Assembly (NCBI GenBank): GCA_020746995.1
Contig: JAGPXD010000006.1
Coordinates: 1,178,001 to 1,242,000, forward strand
DNA from: Plectosphaerella cucumerina
Taxonomy: Eukaryota; Ascomycota; Sordariomycetes; Glomerellales; Plectosphaerellaceae
DNA: 64,000 nucleotides
Reading direction: 5' to 3'
The notes below the pieces were generated by a model that was given only the letters and a program-made list of their open reading frames with translations, did no database searches and was not told the DNA's origin. The translations under genes and the position numbers were made by a program. Shown in pieces: positions 34,901 through 44,472 of this stretch (position 1 is the stretch's first letter; every line of letters starts with the position of its first letter).

Positions 34901-37743
34901 GACCCTCTGCACAAGGCGCTCGAACAGTGACACATCCAAGGAATATTTCTCTCCAGCCGGGTTCGCCTTCTGCAGTCGCCAGTCCTGGATCTGCGGCCGA
35001 AGTTGAAGGTGATCTCCGATCAGAATGGCATGCTCGATGGATGGCAACAAAGCCGTCAGCAGGTGGCCCTCCAGGACCTCGGCTGCTTCCTCGCACACCA
35101 GGACCTTGGCGCGAGTCTTCTGGATCAAACTGAGGTTGCGGGCCAGGCCTGTGGTAGTGACCCCGATGATGTTGGCCGACTCAAGACAGCGAAGGTTGAT
35201 GTCGGCCTTGATGCCTTGGTCTCGGTCGTACTGAGCGTTGTAATCGCTGCACAATCCGGTAATTGATTCATCGAGGCGCTCCTCCGAGGCCATTTTGATC
35301 CAATACTGATGGAGGATCATGCGCTCCCGACGGGAAAGATCGGCAGGCTGAAGTGTGACAAGCTCTTCGGGAGAGCGAGATTCGGTGGGAGGCATGTCTC
35401 CGGACTGCAGCCACTTTCTGAGCGTCGTCTTGGCGTCCTTCTTCTTCTTGACCGCCGTCCACCCCTCATCTTCTATCTCTGTTTCGCCGAAAATCTGCCG
35501 ATACCAGAGGGGGAATTCTTCGGCAATGAACTCCTTGACCATTTCGTCCGCGTTGGCGTGCTTGAAATGGCGTAGCTGCTTGGCGATGGCTTCCGAGTTG
35601 GACTCCAACGCGGATCGCGAGTCGTACAGTGCCTTACCCTCGGTTCGGGTGCGGGGAAGATCTGTTGCCACGGTCCAGAGGTTCACCTTGGCCAACCTCT
35701 CGGACTTTGACCGCGAGCCGATGCGGATGATCTGCTTAACACCTTTGTCGAGAAGGTGCTCAAGCAACTGGTCCAGAGCATGGTTGGTGTAGCAGACGCA
35801 GATGATGGGCCCAAGTCGGGCGTTCGTCCTGTTGGCAAGTAGAACCTTGATGATGGCCTCGCCGTGTAGCTCTTTCCCGTTCCGGGCGGTCCCTGGGTGA
35901 TCGCAATGCACCGTTGCAACGAGCTCAGGATTGCTGAGGCTTGAGTCGGGTCTAAAGACGAATGATCGCTCAGAGTGGTAGGGTCTGGCTCGTCGGATGC
36001 ATTGAACTCCAACTTCGTCTCGTCATTGCATAGACAGCTGAGGTCGAACGAGAAGCCCGGACGGAGGGAATACAATGGGGCCGAAAGCTGACCGACGACA
36101 GCCTCTGGGGCGGCTAGTATGTCTTGGAATGGGAAGTCCATCCTGGAGGACATCCTTTGCAAGGCCTCGAGAGGCGGCAGGGCAGAGGGGAGGAGGATGC
36201 CGGGAAACTCGAGAAGCCGTCGTCTCTGAGGACCAGACAGCCCTTTGTACCATGAGAGTGCTCTGACGACGCCATTCGCGGTCTTGTCCACCGGCTGAAG
36301 CCAGACATGGGCAAACTTGGGGTCATCCGCAAGGCTTCGTCCGTTCTCTTCGGTGCTCGGGGCGCTCACCGTCGTGGATGCGGAGACGAGAAAGAACATC
36401 GCTGTGCCGACTTCGTCCACGGCGCAGACCAGGGCTCCTTGAGACAGCCGACCCTTCCAGGCCTCTGCCCTCTTGCCTTTGTCTTGTTTGCGGGCGAACT
36501 GAGGCTGAAAAATGCGGATCTCCAGCTCCAGACCTTGCCTGAAGCCAAACTCGATGTCACTGCCGCACGGCACTTCGTACCTCCGAATCTTGGTGCGATG
36601 AGGTCTGGCGCTGTCAGCGAGAGCCGGGGTGTCGGTCAAGTAATCGAGCTCGGCCTGAACCGCGGATCGAAGGTCGCCAAACAAGTCTTCTCTGATCAAA
36701 CGGAACTGTCGATCGAGGAGGCCCTGAGCGCCACCAAGGTGTGATGGAGCAGTGATTGTAGGCAGGTACTCGGCTCGCGAAGAAGATATCTCCTCCATAG
36801 TTGGCATGACGGAGATTTTCCGGATGTTTGCATGATCGTTATCGTGGCGGGGCCCATGGAGCGAGAGTGCACCCGGAAGGTCCTGTCCAACAGAGAATTG
36901 AGCACGGTCAATCCCAACTGGATGAGCTGGACCTTTGTCCGGTAGAGCCTGGCCGATTCCGAGTCGCCTTCGGGCATAGTCGGCGTGGTTGGTAGTCTGG
37001 ATCTGCCAGAAGCCGGGCTTTGCGCCGGGAGGTTGGTCGAGGAAGGTGGCGAAGTGTTCGGCAACCCGATGGAAGGCTGGGTTGACGATGTTGGTGACGC
37101 TGGAGTCAACGAGCTTGGCGAAGATCTCGGCCGAAATGCTGAGGACCTGAAGGGAGGGCTCATCCAGGGCTCCGTCGTTTGCTGTCTCCCTGATGACGCG
37201 GAAGATGAACTCGAAGAGACTGGTGAAACGCGCTCCTTCGACACCCAGGAGACAGCGGAACAAGATGCCGACCTCCTGCTCGAGGACGAAGGAGTTGATG
37301 ACTTGGGGATGGGAGAGAACACGGAAGAGGGGCAAGATGGTGTTGGTCAGGTACTTGTGGCGGTCGTGGGTTGAGCTGATGATGTCAACACCCTGGACGA
37401 GGCGTGCGACGGTCGGAACGCAGTCGTCAGAAGCCAGGGTTCTAATTACTTGGTGTCTAATATCGGCGCTTTCAGAGAGAAGATCCAGGGCCGTGGTCAT
37501 CCATGATGCAGGGACGCGTCCAAACCGCGCCCTCTTCCAAGCATGGAAGCGTTCCTGGACTTCGTCACGCTCCTGTTGACCAAGGGAAGCTTCGTTGTCA
37601 GTCGACTGATCGTGCGAGAACTTGCACTGCTTTCCGAAGCGGCAGGTGCCTTTCAGGAAGTGGCGGCAAAGATGTGTAGGAGTGCGAGAAGCGGACCCAC
37701 GGCCGCGTCCGCGTCCTCCCCGGGCCCGGATGTACCAAGACAT
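31961..37743 (-). CDS. ZNFX1-like NF-X1 zinc-finger helicase, apparent frameshift
   Basis: This SF1 (UPF1-like) RNA helicase would be about 1,925 residues. The order is an RG-rich start, a CCCH finger (C-x7-C-x5-C-x3-H at 26-44), a long armadillo-like helical part and Walker A GPPGTGKS at 618-625. Motif II region VLVCEEAAEVLEGHL, motif V/VI (VDNFQGEEAKVVIVS and NVLLSRAKHGMYL), a run of NFX1-type Cys-rich fingers and a C-terminal RZ-type finger (WYTCEQGHPFTVGECG...RCPECG) follow. Relatives include human ZNFX1 and fission yeast Hrr1, linked to RNA silencing, stress granules or antiviral sensing. The reading frame changes at about 35861-35866, right after GKSYT: the protein continues in another frame with GEAIIKVLLANR. 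The simplest reading is one missing G. No intron of usable size fits. It is either a recent null allele or a sequence error. Confidence 0.9.
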
Positions 37744-38480
37744 GATGGTTCAGGGAGTCGATGGGTATGTCGTGATGGTGGACCGGAAAGTGTCAGGTTC
37801 TGGCGGATGTTTGCAAAGAAGGTGGTGGTGGAGAAGTCGGAACCGTCGAACAGAAAGTAGATGGATGGTGGAGGGATCAGGAACGGCGTGGTGGGAGATG
37901 CGATGCCAGAAGTGCAGGTGCCTTAAGCAGAGGGCAAACGGAATATTGGCCCTTGGACATTGGGCTCTTTTGCCAACGAGCCTGGCCGGCATGGGTCTCC
38001 GGCTTTCTGCAGCGAAAGTCTGCCTGGCTCGTCAAAGAAAGTCAGGACCAACTGACGGCCTGCCGGGTGCTGCTGCATATGAGCTGTCACCACTCATTGA
38101 CCGACATGAATGAAAGGTGGGTGGAGCGGAGCTGCCGGAGGCCTGGGAAGAGCTTCGAGGTGATGTCTTGGTTGGTGCCGGGTCTGTTTGTGGGTGTGGC
38201 ACAGCGGCCCTGCCCAGGCCGGCCCTATCTGGGCTCGCGAATTCGCTGTAGGCTGCATCTTCGAAGGTTTTGGAAGTGCAAAAAGCCCTGTTCGGACCAA
38301 CTAGATAGATTCAAACGGGCCACTATGTGTTCTGATGGATGTTGGTGCTGAATTGACATGTCGTTCGTTTGAGGAGGCGATGTGAACATGGGAAGATTAG
38401 GTAATATGACAGTGATCGTGTTATGTAAGCACTCCGCAGGTATTCGTAAATGCTGGCTGTCCTTGGGACAATTCTCCCCC
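37744..38480. other. Intergenic: helicase promoter
   Basis: No gene is supported. It holds the upstream region of the leftward helicase at the left. On the right is only the CYP51 3' UTR, because CYP51 is read toward this spacer. Confidence 0.45.
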
Positions 38481-40035
38481 TCACTCCCTCCGCCGCCATC
38501 GGATAATCGCAGGCGTCACAGGCCTCGAAAACATGGACTGCAACAGTTAGCAATCCACCAACCCCCCGAAGAACCAGGGCAAAACTCACCGAATAATCCG
38601 TCGGCGGCACCGGCGCCTTCGGATCAACCTGCTCAACCTCCAACATCCGCACCATCGTCGCCACGATAGCTCCAAGCTGGGCATACGCATAATGCTCCCC
38701 CAAGCACCGGTGCCGTCCCGCCCCAAACGGCAAATACGGACTACTCACCGCCTTTGAGATCATCTCCGCCCCCTGCTCACCCTCATCCGTCCATCGCCCA
38801 GGATCAAACTCCATCGGCCTCTCAAACGTCTCCTCCGTCCGGGCCAGGAAACTCGGCGACGCCAGCAGCGTATGTGTCGGCGGGACCACCCATGCCGTTT
38901 CGGGCACGGGCATGGGTGTCGTGACTTGTCTCAGGATCGAATGGATGGGACTATGCAGACGGAGCGTCTCTTTGATGACGCACGAGTTGAGGTCGAGGCG
39001 CTGCATGTTCTCGAGCGTTAGCGGCTCGCCGTCGAGAACGCGGGTTTGTTCTTCGTGAAGCGCTGCGACGAGGTCGGGCCGGTTCGCCAGGTGGAGCATG
39101 ATCCAGGCCCCGCTGGCGGCTGTGTTGTGTTGACCTCCCATGAGGAGAGCGATCATGAGGCGTGAGATGTGCTCGTCCGGGACGGGGGTGCCGTCTTTGT
39201 AATGCGCGTCCATCAGAGCCCAAAGCATATCCGTCTCGTTGGCGGGGTTGCCCTCGACGCGACGGCGGCGGATGATGTCGCCGTACAGCCGCTCCATAGT
39301 CTGCTGGGCGTGGTCGCGGCGGCGGTTCTGCGGGAGAGGCAGCCATGGCATGACGAAGTTGATGGGCTGGAAGCCGTCGTCCAGGTGGCGATACAGAGCA
39401 GCAAAGGTCGTGTCGAACTTGGACCGCACCTCCTTGCCCTGGAGGGAGCCGGCGGCGGTATAGATGGTGACTTCCGAGAGGACATCCGTGATGTTGCACT
39501 CGCCCGATTGGCCCTTGAAGCGCGGCGACGTGTTGATGTAATCCTCCACCTCCTTGACAAAGGAGGGGATATACGACCGCAGAGCCTCGGTCGTGAAGCC
39601 CTCCTTGATAAGGCGCTTCTGGTCCATCAGTCGCTCATTGGGACAATCGTAAATGACCCCCTTTCCGAACACGGGCGTCGTGAGCTTCCCATAGACTTGC
39701 TCAGCATTGAGGTCGGCATGCTTTCCGTTAAGGATAAAGTTGTTCCCCTTGGCGCCGAGGTACACAGTCGTAGGCTTGCCGAGCATGACAAACGTGAAGC
39801 AATCGCCATGTCGCGCGCGCTGCTTGGCGAAGAACTTGTACGGGTCGATGCCGTACTCGACGGTGCTGCCAATGAAGGGAAACAGGTGGAAGACGACGGG
39901 TGGCCGGCTGGGGTCGGGGAACCAGAGCTGTTTGATGACGTTGTTGGCGACTGCAATGGCGACGATGAGACCCAGCGTTACGGGAATCGCCGTTGATGCC
40001 GGAAGGCCCAGCTTGTCGGTGAAAATGGTGGCCAT
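38481..40035 (-). CDS. cyp51: CYP51 sterol 14-alpha-demethylase
   Basis: Exons 40035-38590 and 38537-38481 (52-base intron) give 500 residues. This ER-membrane P450 removes the 14-alpha methyl of lanosterol or eburicol in ergosterol synthesis and is the target of azoles. Seen: an N-terminal membrane anchor (residues 11-32), VVFHLFPFIGSTVEYGIDPYKF, the CYP51 stretch TTPVFGKGVIYDCPN with the conserved Tyr, the I-helix GGQHNTAASGAW, the ExxR motif KETLRLHSPIHS, and the heme loop PFGAGRHRCLGEHYA with Cys about 444. The end DYSSMFSRPVTPAIIRWRRRE is recovered only after splicing the last intron. An upstream in-frame ATG at 40167 would add 44 residues with no family support. Differences such as RCLGEHYAYAQLG suggest one of the CYP51 paralogues common in Sordariomycetes; which one (A, B or C) I cannot say. 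Confidence 0.96.
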
Positions 40036-40177
40036 GGCTGTCGCTTTACGGCCGGTTCGATTTTGGTTCTGTGTCACCTCCAGGGAAGTGTTCCGAGTGG
40101 AAAAGATTTCACCAGCCGTCGTGCTGACGGGAGATACACCACGTCCAGTAGTGCTGACATGCTGCATCCCTGGCAGG

Positions 40178-40187
40178 ATCGGCCCAC
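40178..40187. promoter_or_regulatory. Possible sterol-response (SrbA-like) element
   Basis: ATCGGCCCAC lies about 145 bases upstream of the CYP51 ATG. It differs by one base from the sterol-response consensus I recall for Aspergillus SrbA (RTCABSCCAC). It is a weak, position-supported match only. Confidence 0.2.
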
Positions 40188-40320
40188 ATTTGACAAAACA
40201 TCATGAACTCAACTTGAAATGGTCGCTCATTTCGCGTGTTCCTATCTCGGTTTCGCTCACTTCTCCTGATCATCTAATTGCTTCCGGCTACCGGGGCCTC
40301 GGCGACTACTGCCCCGGCAA

Positions 40321-40953
40321 CTACTGTCCCGGCGGCACCCACCAGTACGGCGCGTCCTCATACCACCCTTCAGGCCTCTTCACGAGCTGTCCCCCGATCA
40401 TCACCATCGGACGCGGCGTCCAGGTCAACCGTGCCTGCGGCGGCTCCTCCTGCGGGTGCGTGAGCGCATAAGCATAGTCCCTTGCTGCCGTCGCCCTGTT
40501 CGCCATACCATCCACATTCTCCCCAATCACCGTCTTCCCATGTGAGTCCAGTGCCCTGGAGATATCCATCGGCTCGTCACCGGGAACGATCCAGATATCC
40601 TTGATCCACCAGCCGTACTCGGGGTCCCGCGCCGCCATTGCGTACCAGTTCGGATCGACGCGGAGGGAGATATAGTGCGTTGTTCGCGTCACCGAGTGAG
40701 TCGTAACATCGCCGAAGACGAGCTGGAGGAAGTGGGGGATGCCGAGGATAGGGATCTCGGCCGGCCCGATGGGGGTGAAGTAGACGCCCTGCCCGTAGTG
40801 GGTGGTCTTGACGCCGCTCAGGGTCGAGGGGCGGATGGAGAGGCTGGAGAGGATACCATTGTAGCCCTCCTCGTCGGTGTAGTGATACAGGTAGTGGTGC
40901 TTGCAGTTGAACCCGTCAAAGTCGGGGGGCAGATAGCCCGTCTGGTGGGACAT
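40321..40953 (-). CDS. HYD1-like ADP-ribosyltransferase-fold protein
   Basis: One exon encodes 210 residues from the ATG at 40953; an in-frame ATG at 41025 would add 24. Residues 23-34 (YHYTDEEGYNGI) followed by a short helix, IRPST, and the GQGVYFTPIGP motif at 54-64 match the signature of the HYD1 ADP-ribosyltransferase group (Tox-ART-HYD1 type). These are best known as C-terminal domains of bacterial polymorphic toxins, with free-standing copies in many fungi. His24 and Tyr58 would be the NAD-binding residues, and an acidic residue in the later half would complete the site. No signal peptide or delivery domain is seen, so an intracellular enzyme or a neutral domesticated copy is as likely as a toxin. 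It ends 285 bases upstream of the CYP51 ATG on the same strand. Confidence 0.75.
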   Translation of the reverse strand: MSHQTGYLPPDFDGFNCKHHYLYHYTDEEGYNGILSSLSIRPSTLSGVKTTHYGQGVYFTPIGPAEIPILGIPHFLQLVFGDVTTHSVTRTTHYISLRVDPNWYAMAARDPEYGWWIKDIWIVPGDEPMDISRALDSHGKTVIGENVDGMANRATAARDYAYALTHPQEEPPQARLTWTPRPMVMIGGQLVKRPEGWYEDAPYWWVPPGQ

Positions 40954-41555
40954 CTTGAGCGACGGTCGGGTAATGGGAGCAGATGAGAAAGTTCGACCCA
41001 CAAGACTTAGGGACAAGGCATCCAACGGGGAACTTATACATCGCCCCAGAGCCTGATTGTGAAAGGTGCGCGCGTCGAGTCAACCTTGGGGGCCACGTCT
41101 GGGGGCCATGCCGACGCAGCCTGCTTCCTTCACACAACACCCTTTCCGCGTTCATTGGTCAGCCGGTATGCACGCCAGCACACCTCGCACAAGGGGTGAC
41201 TCCTGGCGTCTATGGCAGCCTGGTCAAATCGGCTCATTCTCTCGCCCTATCCTCCTCATCCATCGACATGCTTGCAGTCAAGAGCGTTCAAACATGGATC
41301 TTGTTGCTCGTTGAATATGGAATTCCCCACTCATCAGGACGGATCTCGCTGGTAGACCTGGCCAAGGGGAACAAATCGCACACACAATTGACATGCCACC
41401 GCCGGTTCCGGCACCCTGCCAGCCTCTATGAATCAGCCCATGGCTGTGTCTGCCCCTTTCGCTCTGTATGTACGTGCGGCCCAAGGCACGCGGGTATGGC
41501 CCCGGGACGACTTGCCCGGCTCGACGCCTCGCTCATTGCGTTGGTATCATTTGTA
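40954..41555. other. Intergenic
   Basis: This 600-base spacer upstream of the ART-fold gene and downstream of the SEL1-repeat gene has no supported gene. A 370-codon frame on the + strand from 40983 runs into the antisense of the SEL1-repeat gene and is a shadow. Confidence 0.5.
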
Positions 41556-44472
41556 TCACATGAGGCTCTGCGAAAGGTGTCAGTATTCGTGGTACCTTGC
41601 GCTCTTTCATCCAAATTCGACTCACGCATTGGTCGTCTCCCTTGCCCTGGGGGATGCCCATCTCCTCAAAGGTCGCCGGTCCCTGGCCGGAAGATGCCTT
41701 TGTCGGCTTGGGCGGTCCCTGTGGCTTCGGCGGCCCGGGTTGCGGCGCAGGCGGCGCGCTGCCGACGCGGCCGGCCTGCTCGAAGTTGTTGGGGCGGGGC
41801 GTCGCTGCAGGACTGGCACCGGCGGCAGGTCTGTTCTGGAGACTTGACACGCGGGAGCCGGTCGAGCTGGCGGGGGAGTCGTATCTGGTCGGCTGGCCCG
41901 CCGGAGTGGGCGTTGGCCGTGATGATGTTCGTGGGCCATAGTCGCGACCGGGCTGCGACTGTGCGGGGGGCTGGCCATAGTCTCTGCCCGGGCCCGGACC
42001 GGGACCGGGTCCTTGACCGGGTCCAGGAGCGGGGCCGGGGCCACTCGACTGAGGCCTTCCGTAGGGGTTGGGCCCTGGCTTCGAGAGCTTGTTGACCGCG
42101 GGGTTCGAGGGACCCGGACCTGAAGGGTATGGCTGCGTGGTCGCGGGCCTTCCGGCGTCCATGCGACCTGGACCGCCGATGCCGGGACTCGGCTGCCGGT
42201 ACCCGCCGCCTCCGGCCATTGGAGGCCGGCCGCGAGGATCAGTGTTAGCAGGTACCAGGTTGCCCATCGATTGCGACCCCGTCAAGCCGCCGCCGCCGCC
42301 GTATGGCGTTCTACCACCGCCGTAATCACCCTGGCTCGTGGGCCGGATGCCGAATGCGCTGCCAGGGCGGTCGGCCTGGGGACCGGGCTGCGGACCGAGC
42401 GAGTTTCGCACCGCCAGCCTTCCGACGTCGTCTTCGGGGTAAGGGGCCGTGGACTGAGGACGGTAGTTCAGCGGAGCGGGCCGGTCGTCGACGGGATAAG
42501 GCGCGACCGACTTGGGCCGGACAGCTAAGTTGGTTGTGTCCAGGTTCACGTTGAAGGCAGGCCTGGTTGTGTGAATGGAAGCCCGAGATGGGTCAGGGTA
42601 GTCAAGGCCGTCCTGGACGACGGTGGGACGCACACCGGGCGACGGCTGTGGTGACACGCCCGGGGATGCTCCCGCGCCAGCGGCGCCCTCGTCCAAGGTA
42701 GGCATGGCTTGAGCCGGTTGCTTGAATCTGTCGGGTCGCTTACCGCGCTGGGAGCCGTGTGTTGACTTGATCCGCGTGAGGGTTGTGGTCTCGTGGTCGG
42801 TCTTGGTCAGTGACTTTGAATTCTTGAGAGAGTCCAGACGACCAAGGGCGTCCTTGTTGCCGTGATCGGCTGCCAGCTCGTACCAGATCTTGGCCTGGCG
42901 CAGATCCTTGGGGACGTGGATACCGATCTCGTGGTAGTAGCCCATAGCGAACTCGCCCGTGGCGAGCTTGGCATCGGCGGCCTCCTTGGCATACTTGAAG
43001 GCGAGCTGCTCGTTCTTGTTGAAGACGCCCTCGAAGCCAAAGAGGAACCAGCGACTCACGCCAAGGGCGGCCTCGGGCTGGCCCTGCTTGGCGGCGAGAC
43101 CGTAGTAGTGGATGGAATAGGCGGGCTCGAATTCGCAGCCCAGCTGGCAAAGCTCGTAGGCTTGACCCATCTTCAGCTGCGCCTTGGCAAATCCAAGATA
43201 GGCTGCCTTTTCGAGGTACATTTTCGCCAGGGTGAGGTCGAGCGGCAGAATCGCCTCGGGAATACTAATCTCGGGCAGTTCACGCGCCAGCAGCATGCCG
43301 TAGACGTAGGCGCCCTGGGGCGCATCCTCATCAGCCGAATCTGCGGCATCCTGGATCAGCTTCAGGCCCCGCTGGTAGTCCTTGATCTGGCCATGCTGGC
43401 CGAGCAACGACATCATGCCGAGGCGGTAGGATGCGGCCGAGTCCTTCTGTCGCAGGCCGCTGTAGTAGTGCTCGATGGCAGCACCGTAATCGTTGGAGGC
43501 CTCGAACAGCATACCCATGCGGTACTCGGCGCGCGGGTAGCCGAGGGCGGCGGCGCGCTTGTATCCGCTGAAGGCCTCCTTCCGATCCTGCCGCAGGTCG
43601 AACTTGCCAAACTCAAGCCACTTTGACCTCATGAACAGAGCCTCTGGGTGGTCTTGCTCGGAGAGATACGTGACGATGCTGACAGCGTCCTTCTTCAGCG
43701 AGTGCTCGACCTTTGGTGTCGGGGGCCGGGGCTGGCCGTTGAGCTCGCGCACGGCGGCCTCCTGGACGGTCTCGACCCAGGCGAGGGTATCGCGAGCCCA
43801 GGAGAGCTGCATGGACACATTATTGGAGTGGAGGACATGGTCCCGGGCGTTCCACAGAATCTCCTCCTTTTCCTCGTCGCTCGGCGGGACGTTCTCGCCC
43901 TTGACCTTGGGGAAGGGCGAAAAGGAGGGGGCGTCGCTGGAGCGGGACATTGTGTTCGGCTTGGCCTGGTACGGCGAGAAATTATCTGCGCTGTCTCCCC
44001 GAGGGGCGTTGTTCGCAGCTCCGGCGAGGGAAGATTGGCGCTGGGGGAAGCTGTTGTAGCTGGCTGGCGTGTTGTTGTTTGAAGTTGTCGTGGATTTGGG
44101 CAGGTCGGCTTCGAGTTCCATGCGCTCGACGTCGCCTTGCATGTTCTGGGGGACCTGTGGCGTCACGCTAAGAGACGGGGACAAATGTCAGCTCTGTAGA
44201 GTACATTGCAAGGCGTTGTGTCGGGTCGGGCGAGGGTCCTTCCAGGAGCGCAGCCTGAATGACGATCGGTGCCAAAAGACTGGGTTCGGTGGGTTTCCCT
44301 GGCAGTCGCCCTGGAGGAGGGGAGGGGGTGAAGAGGGCCGAGTCCAAGTTTTGCGACGGGAGCAGAGGTGGGGTAGAATAGAGACGTACCGCTGGGGAGA
44401 GGGCGCAATGACCTCGGGCATGTAGTAGTCATCGATGCCGCCGGGAACGAAGGTCGCGGTGAATTGCGGCAT
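41556..44472 (-). CDS. SEL1-repeat chitin synthase activator (Skt5/Chs4-like)
   Basis: Exons 44472-44390, 44167-41626 and 41577-41556 (with 222- and 58-base introns; the last coding exon is 12 nt after the acceptor, 41567-41556) give 878 residues. The protein has an acidic/Ser-rich start and then SEL1-type repeats at about 200-520 (GYPRAEYRMGMLFEASNDYG, SAASYRLGMMSLLGQHGQIK, GFAKAQLKMGQAYEL, KLATGEFAMGYYHEIGI). A basic tract, a long disordered Pro/Gly-rich tail and a terminal CSLM follow. CSLM is a CAAX prenylation box, as in yeast Skt5/Chs4, which activates and localises chitin synthase III at the plasma membrane. The CAAX box appears only when the last intron is removed; unspliced sequence would replace the tail. 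Neighbouring genes are unrelated. Regulation cannot be read, but the upstream gap is unusually long. Confidence 0.93.

Noticed and set aside
35683..35860. Intron to explain the helicase frame change
   Set aside because: Conserved residues on both sides are contiguous (GKSYT then GEAII), leaving no room for an intron of workable length.
39169..39996. 275-codon frame antisense to CYP51
   Set aside because: It is the reverse of a conserved P450 coding exon. No independent support.
40036..40167. Upstream ATG extension of CYP51 (44 residues)
   Set aside because: CYP51 proteins begin close to the membrane anchor, and the extension has no family similarity.
40983..42095. 370-codon frame on + strand
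   Set aside because: Half of it is antisense to the Gly/Pro-rich tail of the Chs4-like gene, which creates long shadow frames. No domain.
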